In this document: positions 1 through 8,401 of the stretch, in pieces
How the letters are laid out: each line of letters starts with the position of its first letter
Position numbering within the stretch: position 1 is the stretch's first letter
Assembly (NCBI GenBank): GCA_963750065.1
Contig: CAVVPK010000034.1
Span: forward strand, 124,001 to 188,000
Length of the DNA stretch: 64,000 nt
Origin: CAVSRC01 sp963750065
GTDB lineage: Bacteria > Pseudomonadota > Alphaproteobacteria > Rhizobiales > Kaistiaceae
Direction: 5' to 3'
Notes under the pieces: model-generated
The model's database searches: none
The model's input: only the letters and a program-made list of their open reading frames with translations
What the model was told of the DNA's origin: nothing
Translations under genes and position numbers: made by a program

Positions 1-712
<712 letters not shown>

Positions 713-782
713 CGTAGCGGGCTTCCGTTCGCTTGGTGGCGCGGGTTTTCCCACCGCCACGGCCGGAGTGCAAGCCGCTGCC

Positions 783-1337
783 CTAGCCGATGTCCTCGGC
801 TTCCGCCGTCCGTTTGCGGCCCACGATCATGGCGTGGACGAGGTTTTCGCGATGTCGGAAGCTCGCCAGCGCAACGCCCGCCAGATGTACGACGACCAGA
901 ATCATCAGGCCGTGTGCCGACCAGTCGTGCAGGTGCTGCATCGTCGTGTCGCCCCAGAAGGCGTCAGTGGTCAGCAGGTAACCGGTGAAGGCGGTGGCGG
1001 CCATGCCCAGCATCAGGGCGACGATCATGGCGCCGCCGGCGGGGTTGTGGCCGATGTGGCGCGCCTCGCTGCCGGTGACGACGGCCTTGAGATAGGCGAT
1101 GACGGTCTTCGGCGAGCGCACGAAATGGGCAAAGCGCGCATAGGGCGTGCCGATGAAGCCCCAGATCAGGCGCAGGAGAATCAGGCCACCGGCGGCGTAG
1201 CCGGCGAGCATGTGGAGGGTGTCCCAGGAGTGGGCGCTGAGCCACGCTACGGCGAAGCTCAGCACCAGACTCCAATGGAACAAGCGCACGAGCGGATCCC
1301 AGACACGGACCCACCGGTCTTCGCGAGCACTTGTCAT
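783..1337 (-). CDS. cytochrome b561-type di-heme membrane protein
   Basis: Predicted 184-residue integral membrane cytochrome of the b561 / Ni-Fe-hydrogenase b-subunit family, which passes electrons between quinones or periplasmic carriers and a partner. The N-terminal WDPLVRLFHW motif is characteristic. Hydrophobic helices lie near residues 17-36, 40-62, 95-118 and 140-160. Candidate heme-ligand histidines occur in LFHWSL, DTLHMLAGY, QHLHDWSAH and LVVVHLAG. It is followed after a 31-base gap by the small PepSY-like gene in the same direction only when read from the opposite side: the PepSY gene lies upstream (1369-1647), so the two could be co-transcribed. No dedicated partner enzyme is visible, so the electron donor and acceptor are unknown. 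Confidence 0.85.
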   Translation of the reverse strand: MTSAREDRWVRVWDPLVRLFHWSLVLSFAVAWLSAHSWDTLHMLAGYAAGGLILLRLIWGFIGTPYARFAHFVRSPKTVIAYLKAVVTGSEARHIGHNPAGGAMIVALMLGMAATAFTGYLLTTDAFWGDTTMQHLHDWSAHGLMILVVVHLAGVALASFRHRENLVHAMIVGRKRTAEAEDIG

Positions 1338-1368
1338 TTTATGGAATGCTTATGGGATGCGCTGGAGA

Positions 1369-1647
1369 TTAGCCCTCGCCGGCTTCGGCGTTCTTGAGCT
1401 TCTTCAGGGTCTGGGCGTTGTAGGCCGCGTTCACCCGCTTGCCAGCCTTGTCGGTGGCGTAGACCTCGTAGCAGCCCTTCTCGACCTTGATCTGCTTCAC
1501 GGTCAGGCCGTCGGCCTTCAGCATGGACTCGAGCTTGGACTGCGGCTGCCACGCCGACTTCGGGGCGGTGGTGCAGCTACCGCCGGCGGCGAAGGCCGGG
1601 CTGGCAACGACAATGGCGACGGCGGTAAGGAGGAAGGCGCGTTTCAT
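1369..1647 (-). CDS. secreted PepSY-domain-like small protein
   Basis: A 92-residue protein starting at the ATG at 1647. It has a Sec signal peptide (MKRAFLLTAVAIVVASPAFA followed by AGG), so cleavage is expected near residue 21. The mature part contains KLESMLKADGLTVKQIKVEKGCYEVYATDKAGKR in short segments typical of the PepSY fold, a single domain found alone in many alphaproteobacterial periplasmic proteins. Two cysteines (Cys25 and Cys59) could form a disulfide. It lies directly upstream of the b-type cytochrome gene; pairing of PepSY proteins with b-type cytochromes is common in Rhizobiales, so a redox-linked role is plausible but inferred. The longer open frame to 2316 is an antisense shadow of the next gene. 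Confidence 0.8.
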   Translation of the reverse strand: MKRAFLLTAVAIVVASPAFAAGGSCTTAPKSAWQPQSKLESMLKADGLTVKQIKVEKGCYEVYATDKAGKRVNAAYNAQTLKKLKNAEAGEG

Positions 1648-1888
1648 GTAGTCAATTCTCCAAAATGAACCAATACGCAAACGCCGCGGATGCAATGTCC
1701 CGGGGTTTGTGGCGCTGACGCTAGTGGGCGCTGCCTGTCGGTTCGCTGACAGCGTTGTGTGGCAAGCTGTCATCGGCGAAGCGATCGTCGGCACTGACAC
1801 GCGATCGCCTGAAATCAGGGTTAAGGGACGGCTGCGGTTGCCCGTCGCGGAGGAGCCGCTACGGTCTCGTCCGCGAAGGAGATGCTGG

Positions 1889-2722
1889 ATGAAGTTCTTT
1901 AGACCGATCGGTGCGGCGCTTGTCGGCGTCGTCGTGCTTGCCACGCCGGCCTTTGCCGCCGATGCGGCCGCCGTGCGCACGATGATGGCGAAGTCGGGCC
2001 TGGTCGCGCAGTACCAGGACCTCGGCACGCAGATTCGCGAGGGAATTCTCCAGTCACCGCCACCGATGCTGCAGCCCGGTACCGTGTCGCTGATGGCAAC
2101 CATCGTCGGCAACACGATGGACGGCAAGGCGCTGCTCGACCAGCTGCAGACGGTGCTCGCCGCTTCGCTGTCGGCGGACGACGTCAAGGCGATGGATGGT
2201 TTCTTCGATTCCGATCTCGGCGCGCGCATCGTCAAGGCGGAGATCGCCGGCGCCGCGCTGTCGGTGCAGGACGAGATCAATGCCCATAGCGACGCCCTGG
2301 TCGCCGAAGCGCGCAAGGACCCTCAACGCGCCGCGGTGTTCGAGCGGATCGACAAGTTGCTGAGCACCTCGGAGCTGTCGGCGCGCTCGTCGGAGAGCCT
2401 GCTGCGCGCCATGGCGATCGCAATGGCCGAAGGCGGCCCGACGCCGCCCGATCCCGACGCGCTGGCTCAGGCCAATCGGCGCATCGACGCCATGCACGGG
2501 GCGCTGGTGACGCAGATCCGCACCATGATGCTTGCCACCGCCGAGCGCATCTATCGCGATTTCTCGACGGCCGAGATGGAGACCTACGCCGAGTTCCTGG
2601 GCAGCCCGCCGTCGCAGGTCATGTACGCGGCATTCAGCCGCGTCATGGATGGCTTCTACGTCAAGACGGGAAAACGGATCGGCGAGGAGCTGGCGGCCGC
2701 CATGCGCCAGCAGAAGACCTGA
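1889..2722 (+). CDS. secreted DUF2059-like protein
   Basis: A 277-residue exported protein of unknown function. The start is the ATG at 1889, preceded by an AAGGAG ribosome site; it opens with a clear signal peptide (MKFFRPIGAALVGVVVLATP, cleavage after AFAA). The earlier in-frame GTG at 1709 would add 60 residues without a signal sequence. The mature part is alpha-helical and ends with a segment (YRDFSTAEMETYAEFLGSP) resembling the C-terminal helix pair of DUF2059 proteins, although this protein is longer than the usual 150-180 residues. It diverges from the PepSY gene and converges on sspB. The family match is by eye only. Confidence 0.7.
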   Translation: MKFFRPIGAALVGVVVLATPAFAADAAAVRTMMAKSGLVAQYQDLGTQIREGILQSPPPMLQPGTVSLMATIVGNTMDGKALLDQLQTVLAASLSADDVKAMDGFFDSDLGARIVKAEIAGAALSVQDEINAHSDALVAEARKDPQRAAVFERIDKLLSTSELSARSSESLLRAMAIAMAEGGPTPPDPDALAQANRRIDAMHGALVTQIRTMMLATAERIYRDFSTAEMETYAEFLGSPPSQVMYAAFSRVMDGFYVKTGKRIGEELAAAMRQQKT

Positions 2723-2740
2723 GATAGGAGCCGGGTCCGC

Positions 2741-3292
2741 CTATTTCTTGCGGAACGCGTCGAGGCGGACCACCTGGGCCATCGGCGCGGCTTCCGCATC
2801 GCCGTCACCTTCGCCTTCATCCGTGTCGGCAGTCTCGCCAGTCACATCTGCGCCGGCTTCCGGGGCAGCGATGCTCTCCGGCGGCGGGATTTCGGAGGGC
2901 AGCGACGAGTCCAGGTCGGCGACCACCGGCGGACGTGCGATAACGTCGAAGCGCAGCTCGAACTGCACCGACGGGTCGAGGAACCCCTTGACGGCGGAGT
3001 AGGGCACCAGCAGCCGTTCCGGGACACCGTTGAAGGAGAGGCCGACCTCGAAGGCCTGTTCGCTGACGGTGAGGTCCCAGTATTGATGCTGAAGGACGAT
3101 GGTGATGTCCTCCGGGTACTGGGCGAGCAGGCGGCTGGAAATGCGCACACCCGGCGCCTGAGTGGCGAAGGTGATGAAGAAATGATGCTCGCCTGGCAGC
3201 CCGGTGCGGGCGACTTCGGACAGCACCTTGCGGATCACCCCGCGCAGGGCGTCCTGGGCGAGTATGTCGTATCGAATCAGATCTTCTGCCAT
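2741..3292 (-). CDS. sspB: SspB-family ClpXP adaptor
   Basis: A 183-residue cytoplasmic adaptor that binds ssrA-tagged polypeptides released from stalled ribosomes and tethers them to the ClpXP protease. Residues 1-125 form the substrate-binding core of the alphaproteobacterial type (MAEDLIRYDILAQDALRGVI, GEHHFFITFATQAPGVRIS, EDITIVLQHQYWDLTV). An acidic, proline-rich linker follows, and the protein ends with a conserved tail (AQVVRLDAFRKK) that in this family acts as the ClpX-docking motif. The gene lies 72-78 bases downstream of ssrA on the same strand, so substrate tag and adaptor are neighbours. It converges with the DUF2059-like gene, leaving only 18 bases between stop codons. Confidence 0.92.
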   Translation of the reverse strand: MAEDLIRYDILAQDALRGVIRKVLSEVARTGLPGEHHFFITFATQAPGVRISSRLLAQYPEDITIVLQHQYWDLTVSEQAFEVGLSFNGVPERLLVPYSAVKGFLDPSVQFELRFDVIARPPVVADLDSSLPSEIPPPESIAAPEAGADVTGETADTDEGEGDGDAEAAPMAQVVRLDAFRKK

Positions 3293-3363
3293 GGGCTCGA
3301 GGCCAGTTCCCCCGGGATCAGGACCTGCCTCATTGCACCAGATTCGGGCAGTCCTGTGAAATG

Positions 3364-3690
3364 AAGTGGAGGCTTCTGTTGCCAGGTGCCTCCGAACCCC
3401 GCCTGAAAGTGCTAACCCTCAGGACTTGATTTCGGTATTCCGAACCGCATTACGCGGCCAGGGCCACCGGAGCATAGTTGTCGTTGGCAACTATAAAGTC
3501 GGCCCGATAACGGCGGAACCATGCCGGGCAAAAGCCCATCCTTTACGCCCTCGTCGATCCTATTTCGCCCCCGCCGCAACCCGCGAAATGCGGGCGATTC
3601 AACGGGCTGAGGTGGAGGCGCCGGGTACTGCCCCCGGGTCCGCAGGGTTTATTTCGATGGCCGTTTATCGCCATATCCGGATTGCTCCGG
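3364..3690 (-). ncRNA. ssrA: transfer-messenger RNA, circularly permuted (two-piece) form
   Basis: tmRNA rescues stalled ribosomes and adds a degradation tag. The minus strand from 3488 to 3450 encodes ANDNYAPVALAA followed by TAA, an alphaproteobacterial-type tag. The coding piece starts near 3572 with GGGGGCG; this pairs with CGCCTCC (3620-3614) at the 3' end of the acceptor piece, which lies upstream on the minus strand, as expected for the permuted arrangement. The pairing includes a third-position G-U, the alanyl-tRNA synthetase identity element. ACC follows at 3613-3611; the final A is not encoded and would be added. A T-arm (CCGGG, 7-base loop, CCCGG) spans about 3622-3638. The excised loop is about 3573-3610. 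A TATATT -10 box lies at 3699-3704. The 3' end was set just after the GGAGGC/GCCTCC hairpin (3368-3393); both RNA ends are approximate. Confidence 0.93.
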
Positions 3691-3798
3691 CACCGCAGAA
3701 TATAAGGATTCAACGCCGGATTGGAAAGGCTCTTGGCCGCTTGCGGGTGACAATGCCGGTTCTTCGCCACTTTCGGCCGGATGGGACAACGCATTCGG

Positions 3799-3927
3799 GC
3801 AGTGTTCGAGAAACCGGCGTTGCGCCGCCTGTTCGGTGAGGGCCGGCGCGCGCTCATAGGCCCGGCGTGCCTCCTCCGCCCGCCTCGTCCGGCACAGGAG
3901 GTCGGCGCGGACAGGCGAAAGGGCGGA
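3799..3927 (-). pseudogene. remnant of a DUF6596-type ECF sigma factor C-terminus
   Basis: A 43-codon open stretch on the minus strand, bounded upstream by a stop and with no start codon, translates as VRADLLCRTRRAEEARRAYE then RAPALTEQAAQRRFLEHC. This closely resembles the final TPR-like helices of ECF RNA polymerase sigma factors with the C-terminal DUF6596 extension (typically RADLLRRLGR..EA..AYERALALT..AAERRFLERRL). The rest of the sigma factor is absent: the next 100 bases towards 4016 contain no matching frame. It is read as the decayed end of a lost gene lying between ssrA and the exporter gene. The match is from memory of the family. Confidence 0.6.
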
Positions 3928-4015
3928 TTATTGCCCCGCACCATCCAGCGCGTTAACCTGTGGCATTAGCCTATGCAACTCTTGCGGTCGCGCCACCTCC
4001 CGAAAAACTCGCGGA

Positions 4016-5218
4016 ATGAACCGAAGCGTCGCACGCAACGCGATCGTGCTTGGTCTGTTGGCGGCCGTCGGCCCCTTCGCCATCGACATGTACCTGCCGG
4101 CGCTGCCGTCGATCGCGGCCGAGTTCAAGGCTTCGGACGCGGCGACGCAGGGCAGCCTCATCGCCTTCTTCGTCGCCATTGCCTTCGGCCAGATCATCTA
4201 CGGGCCGATTTCCGACAGCCACGGCCGGCGGGCGCCGCTTTATTTCGGCATGGTGCTCTATTCGATCGGCGCCATCGGCTGCAGCCTGGCGCCGTCGATC
4301 GAGTGGCTGATCGCGGCGCGCTTCGTCCAGGGCATTGGCGCCTGTGCTGGCGTCACCATCCCGCGCGCCATCGTGCGCGATCTCTACACCGGCACGCAGT
4401 CGGCGAAGCTGATGTCGCTGATCATGCTGGTGTTCAGCGCCGCGCCCATTCTGGCGCCGCTGTTCGGCTCGATGGTGATCGCGCTGTCGAGCTGGCGGGT
4501 GATTTTCGACGTCGTCGCGCTGGTCGGCATTCTTGGCATCGCGATCACCTTCTTCGTGCTCGACGAGACGCGGCCGCCGGAAAAGCGCGTGCCCATGGAT
4601 CTGGCCAGCGTCGTGCGCGGCTATCTGGAACTGGTCCGCGACCGTGCCTTTGTCGGTGTCGTGTTCGTCGGTGGCTTCGCCATGGCGAGCCTCTTCTCGT
4701 TCCTGGCCGGGTCGTCCTTCGTCTATATCGACCATTTCGGCCTCACCCCGAGCCAATTCGCCATTGCCTTCGCCATCAACGCGATTTCCTTCATCGGCTC
4801 GGCACAGTCGACCAGCCTGCTGGCGCGGCGCTTCGGCCTGAAACGCGTGGTGCGCGGCTCGGTCAGCCTCTTTCTGCTGGCGACCGGCATCCTTTTCGGC
4901 GCCACGCTTCTCGGCCTCGACAATATCCATGCGTTGATTCTCATGCTGTTCATGTCCTTCGGCGTCATGGGGCCAGTCGGCCCGGCGACGGCGGTGCTGG
5001 CGCTGGAGAGCCACGGTGCGCGCGCCGGCTCGGCTTCGGCCCTGCTCGGCACGCTGCAGCTCATCGTCGGCATGACGGTGGTCACCATCACTGGGGCGGT
5101 CTCCAACGGCACCGTGCTGCCACTGGTGAGCGCCATCTTCGGTTGTGCTATCGCGGCCTTCCTGATCAGCCTGTTCGCCCTCAATGGCAGCGAGCCGGTG
5201 GCGGAAGCGGCCGAGTAG
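4016..5218 (+). CDS. Bcr/CflA-family multidrug MFS exporter
   Basis: A 400-residue, 12-helix inner membrane major facilitator of the DHA1 Bcr/CflA subfamily, drug:proton antiporters that export agents such as bicyclomycin, chloramphenicol or sulfonamides. The first helix carries the family signature GPFAIDMYLPALPSIAAEF (residues 19-37), and the loop between helices 2 and 3 has the MFS motif GPISDSHGRRAPLYFG. Helix 5 contains a proline/glycine-rich antiporter segment (SAAPILAPLFGS). The ATG at 4016 places the first helix at the usual distance from the N-terminus. It stands alone, 50 bases upstream of thyA on the same strand. The actual substrate cannot be read from sequence. Confidence 0.9.
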   Translation: MNRSVARNAIVLGLLAAVGPFAIDMYLPALPSIAAEFKASDAATQGSLIAFFVAIAFGQIIYGPISDSHGRRAPLYFGMVLYSIGAIGCSLAPSIEWLIAARFVQGIGACAGVTIPRAIVRDLYTGTQSAKLMSLIMLVFSAAPILAPLFGSMVIALSSWRVIFDVVALVGILGIAITFFVLDETRPPEKRVPMDLASVVRGYLELVRDRAFVGVVFVGGFAMASLFSFLAGSSFVYIDHFGLTPSQFAIAFAINAISFIGSAQSTSLLARRFGLKRVVRGSVSLFLLATGILFGATLLGLDNIHALILMLFMSFGVMGPVGPATAVLALESHGARAGSASALLGTLQLIVGMTVVTITGAVSNGTVLPLVSAIFGCAIAAFLISLFALNGSEPVAEAAE

Positions 5219-5268
5219 GGGGCCGCCGGCGTCTACGCCGGGGGCGAGAATCGCGCTAGATTGGAACC

Positions 5269-6063
5269 ATGCACCAGTATCTCGATCTGATGCGCCGGGT
5301 CCTCGACACCGGCGTCGAAAAGACCGACCGGACAGGGACGGGCACGCTGTCCGTCTTCGGCCACCAGATGCGATTCGATCTCGCCGATGGCTTTCCGCTG
5401 GTCACTACCAAGAAGATTCACCTGAGATCGGTCATCCACGAGCTTTTGTGGTTCATCGCCGGCGACACCAACATCGCCTATCTGAAGCGGAACGGAGTCT
5501 CGATCTGGGATGAGTGGGCGGACGAGAACGGCGACCTCGGCCCGGTTTATGGTGCTCAGTGGCGCTCTTGGCGGACGCCGGACGGCGGCACGATCGACCA
5601 GCTTCGTCAGGTGCTTGAGCAAATTCGTTCAAAGCCCGATTCGCGCCGGCTGATCGTGACGGCATGGAATCCGGGTGAAATCGACCAGATGGCGCTGCCG
5701 CCGTGCCACTGCCTGTTCCAGTTCTATGTCGCCGACGGCAAGCTCTCCTGCCAGCTCTATCAGCGCTCCGCCGACATCTTCATCGGCGTGCCGTTCAACA
5801 TCGCCTCCTATGCTCTGTTGACTATGATGGTGGCGCAGGTGAGCGGGCTGAAGCCGGGCGATTTCGTCCACACTTTCGGCGACGCGCATCTCTACCTCAA
5901 CCATATCGAGCAGGCGCGCCTGCAGCTTCGGCGCGCGCCGCGGCCGCTGCCGCGGCTGGTGCTCAACCCGGAAGTCCGCTCGCTGTTCGATTTCGTCTAT
6001 GAGGATGTGACGGTGACCGGCTACGACCCGCACCCGCACATCAAGGCGGAAGTGGCGGTGTGA
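5269..6063 (+). CDS. thyA: thymidylate synthase
   Basis: Converts dUMP and 5,10-methylene-tetrahydrofolate to dTMP and dihydrofolate. At 264 residues it has exactly the classical bacterial ThyA length. The catalytic cysteine lies in LPPCHCLFQFYV near residue 146; DRTGTGTLSVFGHQMRFDL (residues 21-39) forms the phosphate-binding region, and LYQRSADIFIGVPFNIASYA carries the RSxDxxLGxPFN-like dUMP-binding motif (here IGVPFN). The dihydrofolate it makes is recycled by the folA product encoded two genes downstream. The stop overlaps the GTG start of the GNAT gene by four bases (GTGA), indicating one transcription unit thyA-GNAT-folA. Confidence 0.98.
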   Translation: MHQYLDLMRRVLDTGVEKTDRTGTGTLSVFGHQMRFDLADGFPLVTTKKIHLRSVIHELLWFIAGDTNIAYLKRNGVSIWDEWADENGDLGPVYGAQWRSWRTPDGGTIDQLRQVLEQIRSKPDSRRLIVTAWNPGEIDQMALPPCHCLFQFYVADGKLSCQLYQRSADIFIGVPFNIASYALLTMMVAQVSGLKPGDFVHTFGDAHLYLNHIEQARLQLRRAPRPLPRLVLNPEVRSLFDFVYEDVTVTGYDPHPHIKAEVAV

Positions 6064-6548
6064 CCCTCACACTGAGACCGGCGCGGCCGGGCGACGAGGG
6101 GGCGGTTGCCGAGCTGATCGGTGCCCTGGCGCACTACGAGCAGCTCGACCATACGGTCGAATCGACGGCGGAAAGCATTGCAGTCGCGCTTTTCGCGGCC
6201 AACCCCAAGGTTTTCTGCGATCTGGCAGAGATGGACGGCGCGGTCGTCGGCTTTGCCCTGTGGTTCTACACCTTCTCCACCTTCCGCGGCCGCCACGGCA
6301 TCTGGCTGGAAGACCTGTTCGTGCGGCCGGAGGCGCGCCGGGCAGGCGCCGGCACGGCGCTGCTGCGCGGCCTGGCCGAGCGCTGTGCCGAGGAGGGGCT
6401 CGGGCGGCTGGAATGGTCGGTGCTCGACTGGAACACATCGGCGATCGCCTTCTACAAGCGACTGGGCGCGCATCTCCTCGACGACTGGACCATGTGCCGG
6501 GTCGACGGGCTGGAGCTGGCGGCGCTGGCCGGAAAGATTGGCGCATGA
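6060..6548 (+). CDS. GNAT-family N-acetyltransferase
   Basis: A 162-residue cytoplasmic acetyl-CoA-dependent acetyltransferase. The GNAT motif A is visible as LEDLFVRPEARRAGAGTALL (about residues 84-103), with R-x-x-G-x-G/A for acetyl-CoA pyrophosphate binding, followed by a motif B-like WNTSAIAFYKRLGAHLLDDW, where the tyrosine could be the general acid. The architecture resembles diamine acetyltransferases of the SSAT/PaiA type, but the substrate is not certain. The GTG start overlaps the thyA stop (GTGA) and its own stop overlaps the folA start (ATGA), so it is translationally coupled between two folate-cycle genes; a functional link to folate metabolism is not evident. Confidence 0.88.
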   Translation: MTLTLRPARPGDEGAVAELIGALAHYEQLDHTVESTAESIAVALFAANPKVFCDLAEMDGAVVGFALWFYTFSTFRGRHGIWLEDLFVRPEARRAGAGTALLRGLAERCAEEGLGRLEWSVLDWNTSAIAFYKRLGAHLLDDWTMCRVDGLELAALAGKIGA

Positions 6549-7066
6549 GGATCACGCTCATTGCGGCGGTCGCCGCCAACGGGGTCATCGGCGACGGCAC
6601 CGGCATGCCGTGGCGGCTGTCGACCGACATGAAGCGGTTCAAGGCGCTGACCATGGGCAAGCCGGTGGTGGTCGGGCGCCGGACTTTCGAGACCTTCGGC
6701 AAGCCGCTTGCCGGCCGCACCAATATCGTCGTCACCCGGCAGGCTGACTACCGGCCGGAGGGCGTCGTCGTCGCCGCCAGCCTCAATTCTGCGCTGGTGC
6801 AGGGACGGCGAGCGGCCGAGGCAACGGGCGCCGACGAGGTCATGGTCGCTGGCGGCGGCGAGATCTATGCCGCGGCGATTGCCGCGGCCGATCGTCTCTA
6901 CATCACCCATGTGGCGGCGGAACCGGCCGGCAATACGCGCTTTCCGGCGATCGATCCGGCGCTCTGGCGGGTGGCCTCGCGGGAGGCGGTGCCGGCGGGC
7001 GAGAAGGACAGTGTTGCGACGGTATTCACCGTCTATGAGCGGATCGCAGAGGCCGAATCCGGTTGA
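6545..7066 (+). CDS. folA: dihydrofolate reductase
   Basis: NADPH-dependent reduction of dihydrofolate to tetrahydrofolate, the target of trimethoprim. The protein has 173 residues from the ATG at 6545. Landmarks: ITLIAAVAANGVIGDGTGMPW (N-terminal substrate and cofactor site, with Trp), DMKRFKALTMGKPVVVGRRTFE (cofactor loop), and MVAGGGEIYAAAI (the G-G dinucleotide motif). The start overlaps the GNAT stop (ATGA). An alternative upstream start at 6260 belongs to a shadow frame over the GNAT gene. Its position just after thyA matches the common alphaproteobacterial thyA-folA arrangement, upstream of hflKC. Confidence 0.97.
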   Translation: MRITLIAAVAANGVIGDGTGMPWRLSTDMKRFKALTMGKPVVVGRRTFETFGKPLAGRTNIVVTRQADYRPEGVVVAASLNSALVQGRRAAEATGADEVMVAGGGEIYAAAIAAADRLYITHVAAEPAGNTRFPAIDPALWRVASREAVPAGEKDSVATVFTVYERIAEAESG

Positions 7067-7237
7067 CTTGCCGGGTGCGAGGCCCCACCTGTCAGCGGCG
7101 CCGCCGGTTTGGGCCGGAAGGCGACACGCCGCATCGCGTTGAAAAGGCGGCGTAACATGCCTATAACCCGAGCCGGTTTTTAATGGCGGCTCGCGCGGCA
7201 CGGTGTTCGTGTCTTCAGGCGTCTCGAAGGGAGCGCA

Positions 7238-8401
7238 ATGCCCTGGGAAAATCAGACTGGCGGTGGTGGCTGGAAGGGCAATGGCGGCCCCTGGGGTCAG
7301 GGACCGCGCAACACGGGCGGCGGAGGTTCGACGCCGCCGGATCTTGAAGAGCTTCTCAGGCGCGGTCAGGACCGGCTGAGGCGCGTGCTTCCCGGCGGTG
7401 GTGGCGGCGGTGGCGGCAAGATGAACCCGCTGACGCTGATCGCCATTCTGGCCGTGGTCGTGGCGCTCGCCGGCTACTACTTCTTCACCTTCCGCGTGCA
7501 GCCGGACGAGGAGGGCGTGGTTCTGCGCTTCGGTGCCTTCAGCCGCAACGCCACCCCGGGTCTCAACTGGCGCCTGCCTTATCCGATCGAGACGGTCTAC
7601 ACGCCCAAGGTGACCCGCGTGAACAAGGTCACTGTCGGGACGACGTCGGACGACCGCAATCCGGGCGCCAGCGGCCGCGACGTCCCCTCCGAAAGCCTGA
7701 TGTTGACCGGCGACGAGAACATCGTCGACATCAACTTCACGGTCTTCTGGGTCATCAACAACGCCGCCGATTACCTGTTCAACATGGAAAATCCGGACGG
7801 CACGGTGAAATCGGTGGCCGAAAGCGCCATGCGCGAGGTGGTCGGCCGCTCGGTGGTCGAGGCGCTGCTCACGCAGGCGCGGCAGATCACCGAAACCGAC
7901 GTGCAGAAGCTGATCCAGCAGACGCTCGACGAGTTCAAGTCCGGCATCCTGATCACCCAGGTGCAGCTCTTGAAGGTCGATCCGCCATCCGAGGTGATCG
8001 CCTCGTTCCGTGACGTGCAGGCGGCGCGTGCCGATGCCGAGCGGGCGCAAAACGAAGCCCAGACCTACGCCAACAAGGTAGTGCCGGAGGCGCGCGGCCA
8101 GGCTTCGCAGATCACCAACGCGGCCAGCGCCTATCGCGACCGCATCATCGCCGAGGCGACCGGCAAGGCCCAGCGTTTCGACCAAGTCTATCAGAGCTAT
8201 ACGATCGCCCCCGACGTGACCCGCAAGCGCATGTATCTGGATACGCTCGAATCGGTCTTCTCCGGCATGGACAAAGTCATCATCGACGAGAAGAACGGCG
8301 GCAACGGCGTGGTGCCTTATCTGCCACTCGATGCCCTGACCAAGAAGCCAAGTGCCGGCTCCGGCTCCACTACCGGCTCTACCGGGGGAGGCAACCAATG
8401 A
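7238..8401 (+). CDS. hflK: HflK, subunit of the FtsH-modulating membrane complex
   Basis: SPFH/prohibitin-family membrane protein that with HflC forms a large periplasmic-facing cage around the FtsH protease and modulates its activity. The 387-residue protein begins with a glycine-rich N-terminal tail (WENQTGGGGWKGNGGPWGQG, residues 3-22; a poly-Gly run near 54-61). One membrane helix lies at about 66-88 (LTLIAILAVVVALAGYYFF), followed by the band-7 domain from QPDEEGVVLRFG to about residue 250 and then an Ala/Glu-rich helical stalk (DAERAQNEAQTYANKVVPEA). The C-terminus is Ser/Gly rich. The stop overlaps the hflC ATG by four bases (ATGA). The 170 bases between folA and hflK presumably carry the promoter. 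Confidence 0.96.
   Translation: MPWENQTGGGGWKGNGGPWGQGPRNTGGGGSTPPDLEELLRRGQDRLRRVLPGGGGGGGGKMNPLTLIAILAVVVALAGYYFFTFRVQPDEEGVVLRFGAFSRNATPGLNWRLPYPIETVYTPKVTRVNKVTVGTTSDDRNPGASGRDVPSESLMLTGDENIVDINFTVFWVINNAADYLFNMENPDGTVKSVAESAMREVVGRSVVEALLTQARQITETDVQKLIQQTLDEFKSGILITQVQLLKVDPPSEVIASFRDVQAARADAERAQNEAQTYANKVVPEARGQASQITNAASAYRDRIIAEATGKAQRFDQVYQSYTIAPDVTRKRMYLDTLESVFSGMDKVIIDEKNGGNGVVPYLPLDALTKKPSAGSGSTTGSTGGGNQ

Noticed and set aside
6452..8398. 648-codon open frame on the minus strand
   Set aside because: It runs antisense across GNAT, folA and hflK. The product has the Arg/His/Asp/Leu-rich composition of reverse reading of high-GC codons, and no family similarity.
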